Shown in pieces: positions 1-9,826 of a stretch of 64,000 bases of DNA. Source of the stretch: Acinetobacter portensis (GTDB lineage Bacteria > Pseudomonadota > Gammaproteobacteria > Pseudomonadales > Moraxellaceae); assembly GCF_009372215.1 (NCBI RefSeq), contig NZ_LWRV01000049.1, forward strand, positions 1 to 64,000, in the 5' to 3' direction. How positions within the stretch are numbered: position 1 is the stretch's first letter; every line of letters begins with the position of its first letter. A program made the translations under genes and the position numbers. A model generated the notes under the pieces. That model was not told the origin of the DNA and did no database searches. It saw only the letters and a list, made by a program, of their open reading frames with translations.

Positions 1-39
1 ATACTTTTTGAAACACCACCCAATACTGGTCTCAAATAT

Positions 40-897
40 TTATATTTGTGAATATAATTCCTGAAATTTTCCAGTTTTAATATCTCTGTCTAATCTTGCT
101 TCTGCATCTACCCACATTTTTCCTAATACAGCATCCCACGTTTTCCAAAACATAGAAAAACCACCTGGAAATGGTGTAAATTCACCAAATACCACACCCT
201 CAGATGAGCTAAATAAATCCACTCTGATAAAGGGAAGGGGAATTTTTGATGATAATAATTTGGCTACTTCTATCATTTCTTGCATATTTTTAGAAATAGG
301 AAGAGTATTATCTATTTTACCAATATACTTCCCTGTTTTTGTAGCTTCGACAATATCGCAATCATATAATTTATAGCTTATTTCTCCATCCAAGCTCTTA
401 TGTTTTTGCAAAATTAAACCTACCTTTCCATAAAAACAGTAAAACTTCCAATCATCAATCGCATAAAGCTGACCATCCTCAGGATATACTAATTGTTCAA
501 TTATCCATTTATTAGAAATTTTCTTTTCCAACATAATTTTTTCGGCTTCTTCGAAGATTTCCTTTTTAGTCATTTTCTTAGTAGTTAATAACTCTTCATA
601 TGTATCACTATTTCTATCATAATGGCATAAATACACACCTAATGAACTATGCGCCTGTTCTGGCTTAAGCACAAATGAATCATTAATATTTTCATTTTTT
701 ATTTTTTCTAAAGGCATATTTTTAAAAAATATATAAGGAGTTTTTACTCCAAGTTTCTCTACAAAAGGATAGGCTACAGATTTTATATCTAAGCCAAAAA
801 TTTGATCAGAGAATTTACTTTTCAAATTATCACGTCTTATATAGAGAGCTTCTCTAACTTTATTTTTAAATGAAAAAGTTGGTAGAATATTAGGCAT
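40..897 (-). CDS. ATP-grasp family protein of a capsule locus
   Basis: A 285-residue protein that I read as an ATP-grasp fold ligase of the type found in polysaccharide loci (TupA-like). ATP-grasp enzymes join a carboxylate to an amine using ATP, so a role in attaching an amino acid to a uronic acid of the capsule is plausible but inferred. Visible features are VLKPEQAHSSLGV near residue 77 (nucleotide-binding lysine strand), WIIEQLVYPEDGQLY near 134 and the acidic metal-binding tail IRVDLFSS then VVFGEFTPFPGG. Neither a signal peptide nor a membrane segment is visible. It is the last gene in view of the minus-strand kps cluster, about 100 bp after the large glycosyltransferase, and GGAG lies ten bases before its ATG. 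The substrate is unknown. Confidence 0.6.
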   Translation of the reverse strand: MPNILPTFSFKNKVREALYIRRDNLKSKFSDQIFGLDIKSVAYPFVEKLGVKTPYIFFKNMPLEKIKNENINDSFVLKPEQAHSSLGVYLCHYDRNSDTYEELLTTKKMTKKEIFEEAEKIMLEKKISNKWIIEQLVYPEDGQLYAIDDWKFYCFYGKVGLILQKHKSLDGEISYKLYDCDIVEATKTGKYIGKIDNTLPISKNMQEMIEVAKLLSSKIPLPFIRVDLFSSSEGVVFGEFTPFPGGFSMFWKTWDAVLGKMWVDAEARLDRDIKTGKFQELYSQI

Positions 898-1000
898 TTA
901 CATTTAACTCCAAAAGGATAAATATTATAATTTATCCTTTTTATACAATACATTTAATTCATGAATATAATTAGGAAATTTTGGTTTAAGTAAAGTAATA

Positions 1001-3820
1001 TTAAACTACAACTTTGCTTGTATCAAAACCTTCAAATACTTCTGCATCTTTCAAGAACAATTCATCACCTACTTGCCAAGTATGATTTTGACTATCTTTA
1101 CTACGCCATTGGATAAAGTTAAACGCATCAGAAGAATATACAGGTAACTTCAACTCTTTAATTTTTTCAATTAAAGTGGAATCCTCACCACGATTAAGTG
1201 CATTAAATCCACCCACTTGGTCAAAAATTTTCCTCTTAATAACCAGTGTAGGACCCGCAACAAAATCAGTGATCCGGTGAGATTGATTAGCGTAGCGAAT
1301 AACGGTTTTATTTGAGCCTTCCAAATAAACAAAGATTTCCTTTTTACCAACTAACCCAAAATTACCATACTTAAATGGTAAAACCATATCTGTCAGGTAA
1401 TTGTCAAAATAGAAATCATCATCATCCATTTTTGCTAAGTATTCACCAGTTGCAAAAGATGCTGCTTTATTTAAGCGCTCGCCCAAGCTGAGTGTTTCAT
1501 TTATTTCTAAAATTTTAAAATGCTTAATATTAGAAATTTTTTCAATACCCTCACTGAGCTTTTGAACACCTGCTTTTGAGAAACCTTGTGTAATCAGGAA
1601 TAATTCTAAGTTTGAATAATTTTGTCGACCTAAATTTTCTAAAATGCGGTCAATATAATTTTCACGCATTGTTGCCATTAAAATAGAAACTTTTGCAGGA
1701 GAATCATCATAATTAATATCAATTGATGACAAAATTTCTTTTACACGACTATTATACGTATGCTTTTGCATTACTTCTCGATAACCGCGATGTGCCAAAT
1801 GCTTATACTTCCATTCATCTTGTAGCAAATCTTTAGCAATTTTTACTGCTTCTTCAGCATTTTTTGCAATTTGTACAATCCCTGGGAATTGTGTTTCTAA
1901 AGCCAAAGAAGGTGTCGAGATAACAGGTGTTCCACATGCTAACAACTCATAAACACGACGCGACATCATGGTTGGTGAGTCTGTAATTGTATTGACGTTT
2001 AAGAAAATCTTAAATCGTTTATACAATACTGACATTGTTTTAAAATCGACAGCATCTCTAATTAAATGTCTATATTGTTCAGGAAAGAAATAACGTTCAT
2101 TGTCTAATTTTGACATGCGATCATAAATTGCCCCATTAAATTCCAATAAAGCAGGGAGCAACTGATCCATCTGAATTTTACGATCATCATGTCCTACAGA
2201 ATAATAAGATCCTGCAAAACAAATCGTTTCTTGTTCATAACGATTTCTATTAATAGGATTACAAATAAAAGGATTCGCAGCAAAAACTAATGGGTAAACT
2301 TTTTTCCCAGGCAAATCACGTTTATAATCCGGTACACGATTAGAATCTGTGGTGAAAATAATGTCACATTTTTCAGCAATCGGCAAAAACTTATCATAAT
2401 GCATTGGATCTTCTTTATTCCAGAAGATAATAGGTAAACTTCTTTGCTTGGCAATACTCAAAGCATCTAAAAGCTTTTGCGCATTTGCATGCTTTAACCC
2501 AGGTGAAGTAAATGCATATTCCCATGTACTACCATTACCTTTCCAGCAACTTTCAACAAATAGTGCATTAGATGTAGAATTCTGAATTTGGCTAGGATAA
2601 TTATTTTTATTCAAAGGATATAATTTAAATTCATTGCACCATGAATTTTCAGAAATTTCATCAAAAATGGATATAAAACGAGCTTTACTACTTGTACTCG
2701 GCCAATGTTTTTTAATGAAGTCATAAGAAATTTGTGGGTAAATTTCAGAAATGTTTATTTCTTTTACAGTATTCTTATTTTCTAAAGCACTTCGATCTTC
2801 CTTTACACTTTTCACTGTATTAGAAGGTAAAGGTAGAGCAGTTTTCATTTCTACATTTTTGGTCTCTGTTATATTTATGTTTTTAAGTTTCTGAGTCCTA
2901 GATTTTGCCTCATTTTTTAACTGCAAAATTTTATTTGGTAGATTAACTAGAGTTTCAATACTTTTCTTACTTTCTATAAGTGTCTTACCGATCTGGAAAG
3001 AAATTGTTCTCTCTAAATCACGCTCTTGCTTATCATCTGTAAAACTAGTAGTAAATTTATTTATTTCTTGCCTAAATAAATTCGAAATCTGTATTTTATG
3101 TTGAGTAAGTTCATCTGTAACTTGTTTGATCAATGCAGATGTATTTAAGTCTTTTTTATCGACTAAATGATGTAAATCTATGACTAATTTGCCAATCTCT
3201 TTCTTCAATAATTCTGAAATTTTAGCTCTATTTTCGCTTATTTCATTAGAGACCTGTTTAATCAAGGCTAATGTATTTGAATCCTTTTGATCAATAATCT
3301 GATTTAAATTAATGACCAATTTACTTATTTCTTGTTTAAATAAGTCTGAACTTGTAGCCCAATTTTGGCTCATCTCATCTGAAATTTGTTTAATCATCAG
3401 TGATGTATTCGAGTCTTTTTTATCACCCAATTTATTCAAATTCTGGAGCAATTGACTTATTTCTTGCTTGAATGTATCTACAATTGCAGTCCGGCTTTGA
3501 ATAACATCATCTGAGACTTGCTTCATTAGCGTTGATGTATTTATATCATTTTGATTAATTAAGGGATTTAAATCCATAACTATTTTTTTTAAATCAATAA
3601 TTTCTTGATATAAATAAGTAATTTCAGTTTTTAATCCCTGACTCACCTGTACAATGCTATCAACATTATTTTTCAAATCTTGAATATATTGCTCTTTATT
3701 TAAATTAGCTTCACTTATAGCAGACACTGCACTTTCAGGTATACAATCTAATGAATTTAAATTTAAGTCATTAGAGTCAGCAACTTTTTTCTGTCTTCTC
3801 GGTGAAATTGGCTTTTTCAT
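1001..3820 (-). CDS. Large bifunctional capsule glycosyltransferase with N-terminal coiled-coil repeats
   Basis: A 939-residue cytoplasmic protein with three parts. Residues about 40-320 are a predicted coiled coil containing four copies of an exact 44-residue repeat. Residues about 365-680 look like a CgeB/GT4-type glycosyltransferase, ending in SRRVYELLACGTPVIS, the usual nucleotide-sugar site. Residues about 685-930 are a GT2 domain with VSILMATMREN, the metal-binding run MDDDDFYF and a later GGFN...RGED acceptor segment. Two fused transferases suggest synthesis of a disaccharide repeat. I choose the ATG at 3820 rather than the upstream TTG because GGGGT precedes it and it begins four bases after the wecC stop. 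The coiled coil could tether the enzyme to the KpsTM/KpsED export complex, which is inference. The acceptor and sugars are unknown. Confidence 0.75.
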   Translation of the reverse strand: MKKPISPRRQKKVADSNDLNLNSLDCIPESAVSAISEANLNKEQYIQDLKNNVDSIVQVSQGLKTEITYLYQEIIDLKKIVMDLNPLINQNDINTSTLMKQVSDDVIQSRTAIVDTFKQEISQLLQNLNKLGDKKDSNTSLMIKQISDEMSQNWATSSDLFKQEISKLVINLNQIIDQKDSNTLALIKQVSNEISENRAKISELLKKEIGKLVIDLHHLVDKKDLNTSALIKQVTDELTQHKIQISNLFRQEINKFTTSFTDDKQERDLERTISFQIGKTLIESKKSIETLVNLPNKILQLKNEAKSRTQKLKNINITETKNVEMKTALPLPSNTVKSVKEDRSALENKNTVKEINISEIYPQISYDFIKKHWPSTSSKARFISIFDEISENSWCNEFKLYPLNKNNYPSQIQNSTSNALFVESCWKGNGSTWEYAFTSPGLKHANAQKLLDALSIAKQRSLPIIFWNKEDPMHYDKFLPIAEKCDIIFTTDSNRVPDYKRDLPGKKVYPLVFAANPFICNPINRNRYEQETICFAGSYYSVGHDDRKIQMDQLLPALLEFNGAIYDRMSKLDNERYFFPEQYRHLIRDAVDFKTMSVLYKRFKIFLNVNTITDSPTMMSRRVYELLACGTPVISTPSLALETQFPGIVQIAKNAEEAVKIAKDLLQDEWKYKHLAHRGYREVMQKHTYNSRVKEILSSIDINYDDSPAKVSILMATMRENYIDRILENLGRQNYSNLELFLITQGFSKAGVQKLSEGIEKISNIKHFKILEINETLSLGERLNKAASFATGEYLAKMDDDDFYFDNYLTDMVLPFKYGNFGLVGKKEIFVYLEGSNKTVIRYANQSHRITDFVAGPTLVIKRKIFDQVGGFNALNRGEDSTLIEKIKELKLPVYSSDAFNFIQWRSKDSQNHTWQVGDELFLKDAEVFEGFDTSKVVV
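3030..3556 (-). repeat. Four tandem 132-bp (44-codon) repeats inside the glycosyltransferase gene
   Basis: A recurring D-x-N-T motif lies at plus-strand positions 3138, 3270, 3402 and 3534, exactly 132 bases apart. Each unit encodes a motif like (L/I)xKQVS followed by FKQEI and then D-KK/QKDxNT. Units have diverged at many bases but kept the period and the heptad-like spacing of hydrophobic residues, so selection for a regular coiled coil is likely. Confidence 0.85.
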
Positions 3821-3824
3821 AATA

Positions 3825-5051
3825 TTACCCCACAAAACTCATAAAATTATTTTTTAATTGAATGAACTCTTTATGTTTAACCAATACCGCGATAACATCC
3901 GCTTCCTTTGATGCGTGTTCTAAAGAACATAAAGTTCCTTGAGTAATTTTGTTGGGAAGAACTTGAATATTAGGCTCAACTAAAAGTAGATCAATATTAG
4001 AGTTTTTACCCATATTTTGAGCAATTTCAACCGCTGGGCTTTCGCGTAAATCATCAATATTTGGTTTAAATGCTAAACCAAATAAAGCTACTTTCGGCTT
4101 ACGACCTAGATCACCTAGCTTTTCAATTTCTTGTTCAATTTTTTCTACAACCCATTTTGGTTTATTGTCATTCACTCGACGTGCTGTACCTACCATTTGA
4201 GCTAAATCCGGTGTTTTATTTACAATAAACCAAGGATCAACTGCAATACAGTGCCCGCCTACCCCTGCACCTGGACTCAAAATATTGACACGTGGGTGGC
4301 GATTTGCGAGTTCAATCAGTTCCCAAACATTAATGTCTAAGCGATCGCCAATTAAAGAAAGTTCATTTGCAAATGCAATATTTACATCACGAAAAGCATT
4401 TTCAGTGAGTTTAGTCATTTCTGCCGTGCGTGCATTGGTAATTACCAACTCGCCTTTCACAAAAATCGCATACACTTCTGCAGCTTTTTTAGCAGACTCA
4501 GGTGTAATTCCCCCAATGGTACGGTCATTTTCAACCAGTTCACGAATGACTTGGCCTGGAAGTACACGTTCAGGACAATATGCAACATACACATCGCAAT
4601 CGGTATCATGTTCAGTGCGTGGGAATGTTAAATCTGTACGTAATGTAGATAACCACTCTACCATTTGCTCTGTCGCACCTACGGGTGAAGTGGATTCCAA
4701 AATCACCACATTGCCTTTTTCCAATACTGGTGCAATAGTTTTCACTGCTGCTTCAATATAGGAAAGATCTGGTGTGTAATCTTCACCTTTAAACGGTGTC
4801 GGTACTGCAATTAAAAATGCATCAGCAGGTTCCGCAATTAAAGAAGCTTTTAAATGACCCGATTCAACAACTTTTTTTACAATTTCTTCTAAACCGGGTT
4901 CTACAATATGAATTTTACCTTGGTTAATCGTTTCAATCGCGTGTTGATTAACATCTAATCCAATGACATGTGCACCATAATGAGCAAACATAGTTGCTGT
5001 TGGTAAACCGATATAGCCTAAACCACTAACAGATATTTTATTAATTGACAT
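3825..5051 (-). CDS. wecC: UDP-N-acetyl-D-mannosamine dehydrogenase
   Basis: A 408-residue UDP-sugar dehydrogenase that oxidises UDP-ManNAc to UDP-ManNAcA using NAD. The N-terminal Rossmann motif is GLGYIGLPTA at residues 10-19. ESTSPVGATE and the catalytic GVGGHCIAVDP (Cys268) are intact, and the C-terminal UDP-binding domain has FGLAFKPNIDDLRESPA. The length matches the family. It follows wecB by 44 bp and directly precedes the large glycosyltransferase. Together with wecB this predicts ManNAcA in the capsule made by this locus. The family is recognised with good confidence, while ManNAc rather than another 2-acetamido sugar is inferred from the wecB neighbour. Confidence 0.9.
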   Translation of the reverse strand: MSINKISVSGLGYIGLPTATMFAHYGAHVIGLDVNQHAIETINQGKIHIVEPGLEEIVKKVVESGHLKASLIAEPADAFLIAVPTPFKGEDYTPDLSYIEAAVKTIAPVLEKGNVVILESTSPVGATEQMVEWLSTLRTDLTFPRTEHDTDCDVYVAYCPERVLPGQVIRELVENDRTIGGITPESAKKAAEVYAIFVKGELVITNARTAEMTKLTENAFRDVNIAFANELSLIGDRLDINVWELIELANRHPRVNILSPGAGVGGHCIAVDPWFIVNKTPDLAQMVGTARRVNDNKPKWVVEKIEQEIEKLGDLGRKPKVALFGLAFKPNIDDLRESPAVEIAQNMGKNSNIDLLLVEPNIQVLPNKITQGTLCSLEHASKEADVIAVLVKHKEFIQLKNNFMSFVG

Positions 5052-5095
5052 AAGAACTTACTTTTCACTCTGATATTTGAAACAAAATACTTTTA

Positions 5096-6271
5096 TTAAT
5101 CGACTAAAGATTCTTTAACTTTTGATTGTTCCAAAGTTACATTTAAGCCATAAGACTGTTTAATAATATTCACAATCCGTTGGCATGATTGACCATCACC
5201 ATATGGATTATGGGCTTGGCTCATTTGATCATGTAATGATTCATTATCTAACAGTTCAGAAACATGATGAACAATAGACTCTTCTAAAGCGCCTATTAGC
5301 TTTACTGTACCCGCTTCAACCGCTTCAGGACGCTCTGTTGTATCACGCATTACCAATACGGGAATTCCTAGAGAAGGTGCTTCTTCCTGTATACCACCTG
5401 AGTCAGTTAAAATGAGATGACTATGCTGCATTAACCATATGAAAGGTAAATATTCCTGTGGTTCAATAAGTTTGATATTTTCAATACCATCCAAATAGTC
5501 ATATACAGGTTTCATCACATTTGGATTCATATGTACAGGGTAAATAAACTCAATATCAGAGTATTTTAAAGCAAGCTTTTTTAACGCCTTACAGATATTT
5601 TCAAAACCTTCACCAAAGTTTTCACGACGATGTCCAGTAATTAATATCCATTTTTTCTTTAAATCTAACATACTAAATTTTTCTTGCATTTCTAAATTTA
5701 GATGTGTACTTTCATCTAGCTTATTTTTAATAAAGAATAATGCGTCAATAACAGTGTTGCCGGTAATATGAATTTTTTCTGACTGTTTATTTTCTTGTTG
5801 TAAATATTGAGCAGCCGTTGCAGTTGGAGCAAAATGAAACTTCGCTAGTGTACCTGTTAACTGACGGTTAGCTTCTTCTGGCCAAGGTGAATATAAATTA
5901 TAAGTTCGAAGGCCAGCCTCTACATGCCCAATATCAATTTTTTGATAAAATGCTGCCAATGCAGCACTCAGTGTTGTACTTGTATCCCCATGTACTAACA
6001 CCAAATTGGGTTTAAACTCTTGATATACTTCTGTCAAGCCTAACTGCATACGTGTCGTTAGCTCAATTAATGTTTGGTTAGGCTTCATGATATTTAAATC
6101 ATAATCTGCCTCGATATTAAACAGAGTCATGACTGAGTCTAACATTTGACGGTGCTGGGCAGTCACACAAACACGAGCATCGATTAAATGATCTGCTTGT
6201 AATGCATGTACTAAAGGAGCCATTTTAATCGCTTCTGGACGTGTACCAAAAACTAATAAAACTTTTAACAT
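5096..6271 (-). CDS. wecB: UDP-N-acetylglucosamine 2-epimerase (non-hydrolysing)
   Basis: A 391-residue protein that interconverts UDP-GlcNAc and UDP-ManNAc in the cytoplasm. Family motifs are all visible: [13 protein letters not shown] at residues 7-19, [16 protein letters not shown], the GHRRENFG segment and the [12 protein letters not shown] ... RDTTERPEA uridine-diphosphate site. The length is normal. It sits between the KpsD-like export protein (113 bp upstream) and wecC, forming a two-step supply of UDP-ManNAcA for the capsule. If a separate ECA cluster exists elsewhere in the genome, this would be a locus-specific copy. Confidence 0.93.
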   Translation of the reverse strand: MLKVLLVFGTRPEAIKMAPLVHALQADHLIDARVCVTAQHRQMLDSVMTLFNIEADYDLNIMKPNQTLIELTTRMQLGLTEVYQEFKPNLVLVHGDTSTTLSAALAAFYQKIDIGHVEAGLRTYNLYSPWPEEANRQLTGTLAKFHFAPTATAAQYLQQENKQSEKIHITGNTVIDALFFIKNKLDESTHLNLEMQEKFSMLDLKKKWILITGHRRENFGEGFENICKALKKLALKYSDIEFIYPVHMNPNVMKPVYDYLDGIENIKLIEPQEYLPFIWLMQHSHLILTDSGGIQEEAPSLGIPVLVMRDTTERPEAVEAGTVKLIGALEESIVHHVSELLDNESLHDQMSQAHNPYGDGQSCQRIVNIIKQSYGLNVTLEQSKVKESLVD

Positions 6272-6384
6272 AATTTATCTCATTTATTCTTAAAGAATTT
6301 CAAGTTTTAGTTAGGCCCTTACCTACATTTTAATAATGTAGATAAGTTCATAAAATTGATTTTTTAAAGTCTTAAATTTCTTAA

Positions 6385-8073
6385 TTACAAATTTAAAGCT
6401 ACTTTAGCTGCTACAGCCAGTTGATATAAAATTTGGGTAATACCACGCGTTAATTCAATACTCTTGGTCTGCGCTTTCGGTAAAACTAAAATTTCATCCC
6501 CTTGCTGAATTTTTTGTCCTTTGCGTACCAGTTCAGCTTTACCATTTTGGCTCATGACAATAACTTTAGACTTGTTAGATTTTTGGCTAAATCCACCCAC
6601 TTTTTCTATATAGTCTTTCGCCGTCTGGTTTTTCTGGAATTCTACCCCGTTTGGAAAAGCGACTTCCCCATGAACCATCACCACCGAAGTTCGCTCAGGA
6701 ATACGTAAAATATCCCCTTGTTCCAGAATTAAATCTGCAAAAGTATCCGGATTGAGGACCACTTGCCCTGTGGGTTTTACCTGTCTGGCCTTAGCAAGAA
6801 ACTGTTTAACCAGTTCAGCATCTTTAACGCGTAAATTTGCTTCTTCTTGAGTACTAGAACGGGCATTAAAGGTCGCTTCTTCCAATTTATTTAAAGAAAT
6901 ATCCAGCATTTCTTTTTGTCGTTTAGCGACCGATGGGCGGAATAACTGTAATGCTTCGACTTCAGCCAGACTATTCGGATTCAGTTGAGTTAATACGTCT
7001 GACAACTTTGCCCCATAAGGTAACACTATGGCGTGTGCCCCATTATGTGCCCCTTCCACTCTCACCTGTATCGTGCCTGCATAACGGTCTGCGGTGACAG
7101 TTAAAACGTCACCATCTTGGATATAGACATTTTGTGCTTGTGCTAAAGAGTAATATTCACTTCTATATTCCGTGCCTTGGCGACGCATAATGCTGACATT
7201 GGTTGCCCCCGGCTTAAGCTTTGCTACCGATAAAGCTTGTGCAACGGTAACTTCAGGTCGGTCAAACTCAAAGTCATAAGCATTGTACACTTCACCAGAA
7301 ATGTTAAAGGTATGCGTTCTTGCTCCCACTACAATGACATCGCCATCACGAAATGAAAAAGGTCGAATTTTACCCTGAACCAGAAATTCATATAGGTCTA
7401 GGTTCTGTAGAAGTTTTCCATTCCGCATAATCTGAATATTGACGTAACTGCCACGCTCAGGATCTACCCCGCCCGCCCGGTCCAAATAAGCAAGTGCCGT
7501 ATCATTGGCTAAACCGCCATAATTACCCGGCTGATTGACAAATCCAGTCACCAGAACTTTAACCGGTTGCGCTTGTTCTAATGATGCATAGACTCCCACA
7601 TTCGCCACATATACTCGGCGTACCTGCGACTCAATTAAAGACTGGAGCTGCCCATTGCTGACCCCGGAAACTTTTACCGGCCCAATATTGGGAATAAAAA
7701 TATTTCCCTGTGGATCAACTGTTTGACTACCAGCAAATTGGTATGCGCCCCAAAAGCGCAAGTTAATATTGTCACCCGGGTTAATTTTATAACTGCTGTT
7801 AAAGGTAGAACCTGCAGAGGTAGCAAATGCACCTTTAAACAGTTGTGAACCAAACATTTTATTGTTGGTCTGATATTTCATTGAACTGCTGGGTGACAAA
7901 TCCACAATCGATTGACTCGGCAATATCGATTGATCAGCACTTTGCGGCACATTTTGATTAGATGTAGCTATATTTCCTGCCAATTCCTGCGGCAACATGT
8001 TATTGCTATCAAATGCATGGCTTACCGAAGCACTCATCATAGGTATAATTGAAAGTAATAAATATTTTTTCAC
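6385..8073 (-). CDS. kpsD: Outer-membrane polysaccharide export protein, KpsD/Wza family
   Basis: A 562-residue periplasmic or outer-membrane export protein. It begins with a clear signal peptide (MKKYLLLSIIPMMSASVSHA, cleavage after about residue 20) that lacks a lipobox cysteine, which fits KpsD rather than the lipoprotein Wza. The poly-export domain is near residues 95-185 (INPGDNINLRFWG and later VKVLVTGFVNQPG), followed by several SLBB-like modules containing RDGDVIVVG, QDGDVLTV, EQGDILRIP and QQGDEILVLP. It lies three bases upstream of the kpsE-like gene's stop side in the same operon. It should link the inner-membrane KpsE partner to the outer membrane. Confidence 0.88.
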   Translation of the reverse strand: MKKYLLLSIIPMMSASVSHAFDSNNMLPQELAGNIATSNQNVPQSADQSILPSQSIVDLSPSSSMKYQTNNKMFGSQLFKGAFATSAGSTFNSSYKINPGDNINLRFWGAYQFAGSQTVDPQGNIFIPNIGPVKVSGVSNGQLQSLIESQVRRVYVANVGVYASLEQAQPVKVLVTGFVNQPGNYGGLANDTALAYLDRAGGVDPERGSYVNIQIMRNGKLLQNLDLYEFLVQGKIRPFSFRDGDVIVVGARTHTFNISGEVYNAYDFEFDRPEVTVAQALSVAKLKPGATNVSIMRRQGTEYRSEYYSLAQAQNVYIQDGDVLTVTADRYAGTIQVRVEGAHNGAHAIVLPYGAKLSDVLTQLNPNSLAEVEALQLFRPSVAKRQKEMLDISLNKLEEATFNARSSTQEEANLRVKDAELVKQFLAKARQVKPTGQVVLNPDTFADLILEQGDILRIPERTSVVMVHGEVAFPNGVEFQKNQTAKDYIEKVGGFSQKSNKSKVIVMSQNGKAELVRKGQKIQQGDEILVLPKAQTKSIELTRGITQILYQLAVAAKVALNL

Positions 8074-8076
8074 AAC

Positions 8077-9174
8077 TTATTCCCTGTGCTCACGAACAAT
8101 AGAATGAATTAACATGCCAATACCAAACAAAATATTGAGTAAAATAAATGAAGTAATGCTGAGATAAATTTTGCGCGGATATAAGGCATCTTGTGCTAAA
8201 CGGGGTGTTGAAATGACCACCAATTTTTTTAACTTGCGAGAGGCTTCCAGTCGTGCCTTCTCAAGTGAGGTTAAAGACAATTTATAAAGATCTGTTGCAA
8301 AACTCACTTGGGCTTTAAGCTCTTCAAAATCGGCAACGTTTTTGTTTAATTTCGCATTGCTTGGTGAGGTCAATTTGGCACTTTCAGCTTCAATTTGCTT
8401 TTCAACAGATTTAATCTGACTCTGCAAAGCAATCACTTGAGGTGCTTCCTGGGTCAAATAAGTCAGTAAAGTTCTTTCTTCAGTTTTTAATTGGGCTAAA
8501 TTGGACTGTAAACCTGAAATCAAGGTGGCTACCGCTTTGGCTTGTAATTCAGGATCAAAAATTTCGTTTTTATTTTGATAGTCGAGCAATGTATCCCTTG
8601 CCTGCTTTAACTGAATAGTTGAATCTACTAGCTGTTTTTCTGCAAACTTCTGTTGTTCCATGGCAATATTTTGAGAGATATCGTTAATAAACGCATCACT
8701 TTGTTTTAAAAGTGCCTGATTCAGTTTTAAAGAAAATTCTGGGCTAAAACCCTGAGAAGAAACCTGCAACATCATGGTTTTTTCGTCCAAATCGATTTTA
8801 ACCACCTTGTTAAAATATTCGACCAGTTCTTCAATCGTTGCATCTTTCTTTAAAGCAAATATAGGGTCTTTAGCGACATTAAATTCTTTACGAAGATTCA
8901 AACTATGATCTAGTTTTTCAACCATATCACGCGAAATAATATATTCTTTTAGAATATGTGAATCTTCCGTACTTGTATTGGGCACCCCCAATAAAGCAGT
9001 TAAACCATTAGTATCAGGAAGTGTCGAATCACTGACTTGTTTAACTAAAAGTACTGAAGATGATTCATATCGGTCTTTAGCAAATAATGTTAAATAGAGA
9101 ATAATTACTAACAGTGGAATAAGTACAAAGCTGCTATATGCAATGAATAAGCGCTTGTTTATTTTACTTTGCAT
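8077..9174 (-). CDS. kpsE: Capsule export inner-membrane protein, KpsE-like
   Basis: A 365-residue polysaccharide copolymerase-type protein. It has one membrane segment near residues 10-29, a long periplasmic coiled coil at roughly 165-310 (repeated QLKQARDTL, QIKSVEKQIEAESAKL) and a second membrane segment near 335-355. The segment VVISTPRLAQDALYPRK before the last helix is typical of KpsE/BexC/CtrB proteins. There is no C-terminal tyrosine kinase as in Wzc. The start overlaps the kpsT stop by 11 bases, which indicates translational coupling. It bridges the KpsMT transporter and KpsD. Confidence 0.88.
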   Translation of the reverse strand: MQSKINKRLFIAYSSFVLIPLLVIILYLTLFAKDRYESSSVLLVKQVSDSTLPDTNGLTALLGVPNTSTEDSHILKEYIISRDMVEKLDHSLNLRKEFNVAKDPIFALKKDATIEELVEYFNKVVKIDLDEKTMMLQVSSQGFSPEFSLKLNQALLKQSDAFINDISQNIAMEQQKFAEKQLVDSTIQLKQARDTLLDYQNKNEIFDPELQAKAVATLISGLQSNLAQLKTEERTLLTYLTQEAPQVIALQSQIKSVEKQIEAESAKLTSPSNAKLNKNVADFEELKAQVSFATDLYKLSLTSLEKARLEASRKLKKLVVISTPRLAQDALYPRKIYLSITSFILLNILFGIGMLIHSIVREHRE

Positions 9175-9826
9175 AAGCTTTATATACCTCTACTGCTTCT
9201 TGCACATCTTCAAAATACTCTGCTTTACCATCACGAACCAAGAAAGCAACATCGCAATTTTGTGTTAAATCTTTTAAATCATGTGAAACCATAATGAGGT
9301 TCGAACTTTTTTTTAACTCATTCAGGAGATTTTGACTTTTTTTACGAAATGATGCATCACCGACTGCACCTGCTTCATCTAATAAATAATAGTCAAAGTT
9401 AAAGGCCATACTTAGACCAAAACCTATTCGACTACGCATACCACTTGAATAGCTCTTTATTGGCATATCATAATATTTTCCAATTTCAGCAAACTCTTCA
9501 ACGAAACGTACGACATAGTCTACTTGCTCTTCAGTATCAACATATAAACGTGCAACAAAGCGTACGTTTTGACGAGCAGTTAAACTGCCTTGAAAGCCAC
9601 CCGACAATGCAACTGGCCAAGAAATTGATTTATTGGTAATCACTTGGCCTGTATCTGCAAAATCAATTCCACCAATAATTCTTAATAAGGTACTTTTACC
9701 GGCTCCATTCTTCCCCAGTAATGCAACACTTTTATTTTCAGGCAAGATGGCATTTAAATCTTTGAATACATAATGACGGCCTTTCGGTGTGACAAATGAT
9801 TTGGTCAATTCTTTTAATTCAATCAT
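9164..9826 (-). CDS. kpsT: Capsule ABC transporter ATP-binding protein
   Basis: A 220-residue ATPase that powers export of finished polysaccharide from the cytoplasm. Walker A GKNGAGKST is at residues 38-46, the signature YSSGMRSR is near 125, Walker B YYLLDE is near 146-151 and the switch histidine follows in SHDLKDL. DEAGAVGDASF is the characteristic KpsT/Wzt-type D-loop region. There is no extra C-terminal carbohydrate-binding domain, so it resembles KpsT rather than O-antigen Wzt. Its ATG overlaps the kpsM stop in an ATGA arrangement at 9823-9826. Confidence 0.94.
   Translation of the reverse strand: MIELKELTKSFVTPKGRHYVFKDLNAILPENKSVALLGKNGAGKSTLLRIIGGIDFADTGQVITNKSISWPVALSGGFQGSLTARQNVRFVARLYVDTEEQVDYVVRFVEEFAEIGKYYDMPIKSYSSGMRSRIGFGLSMAFNFDYYLLDEAGAVGDASFRKKSQNLLNELKKSSNLIMVSHDLKDLTQNCDVAFLVRDGKAEYFEDVQEAVEVYKAYAK

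Noticed and set aside
3030-3556. CRISPR array
   Set aside because: The 132-bp period is coding, in frame and encodes a coiled coil within a glycosyltransferase.
4285-4761. 158-codon plus-strand frame opposite wecC
   Set aside because: It is a shadow of a well-supported wecC gene, with composition unlike a real protein and no ribosome site.
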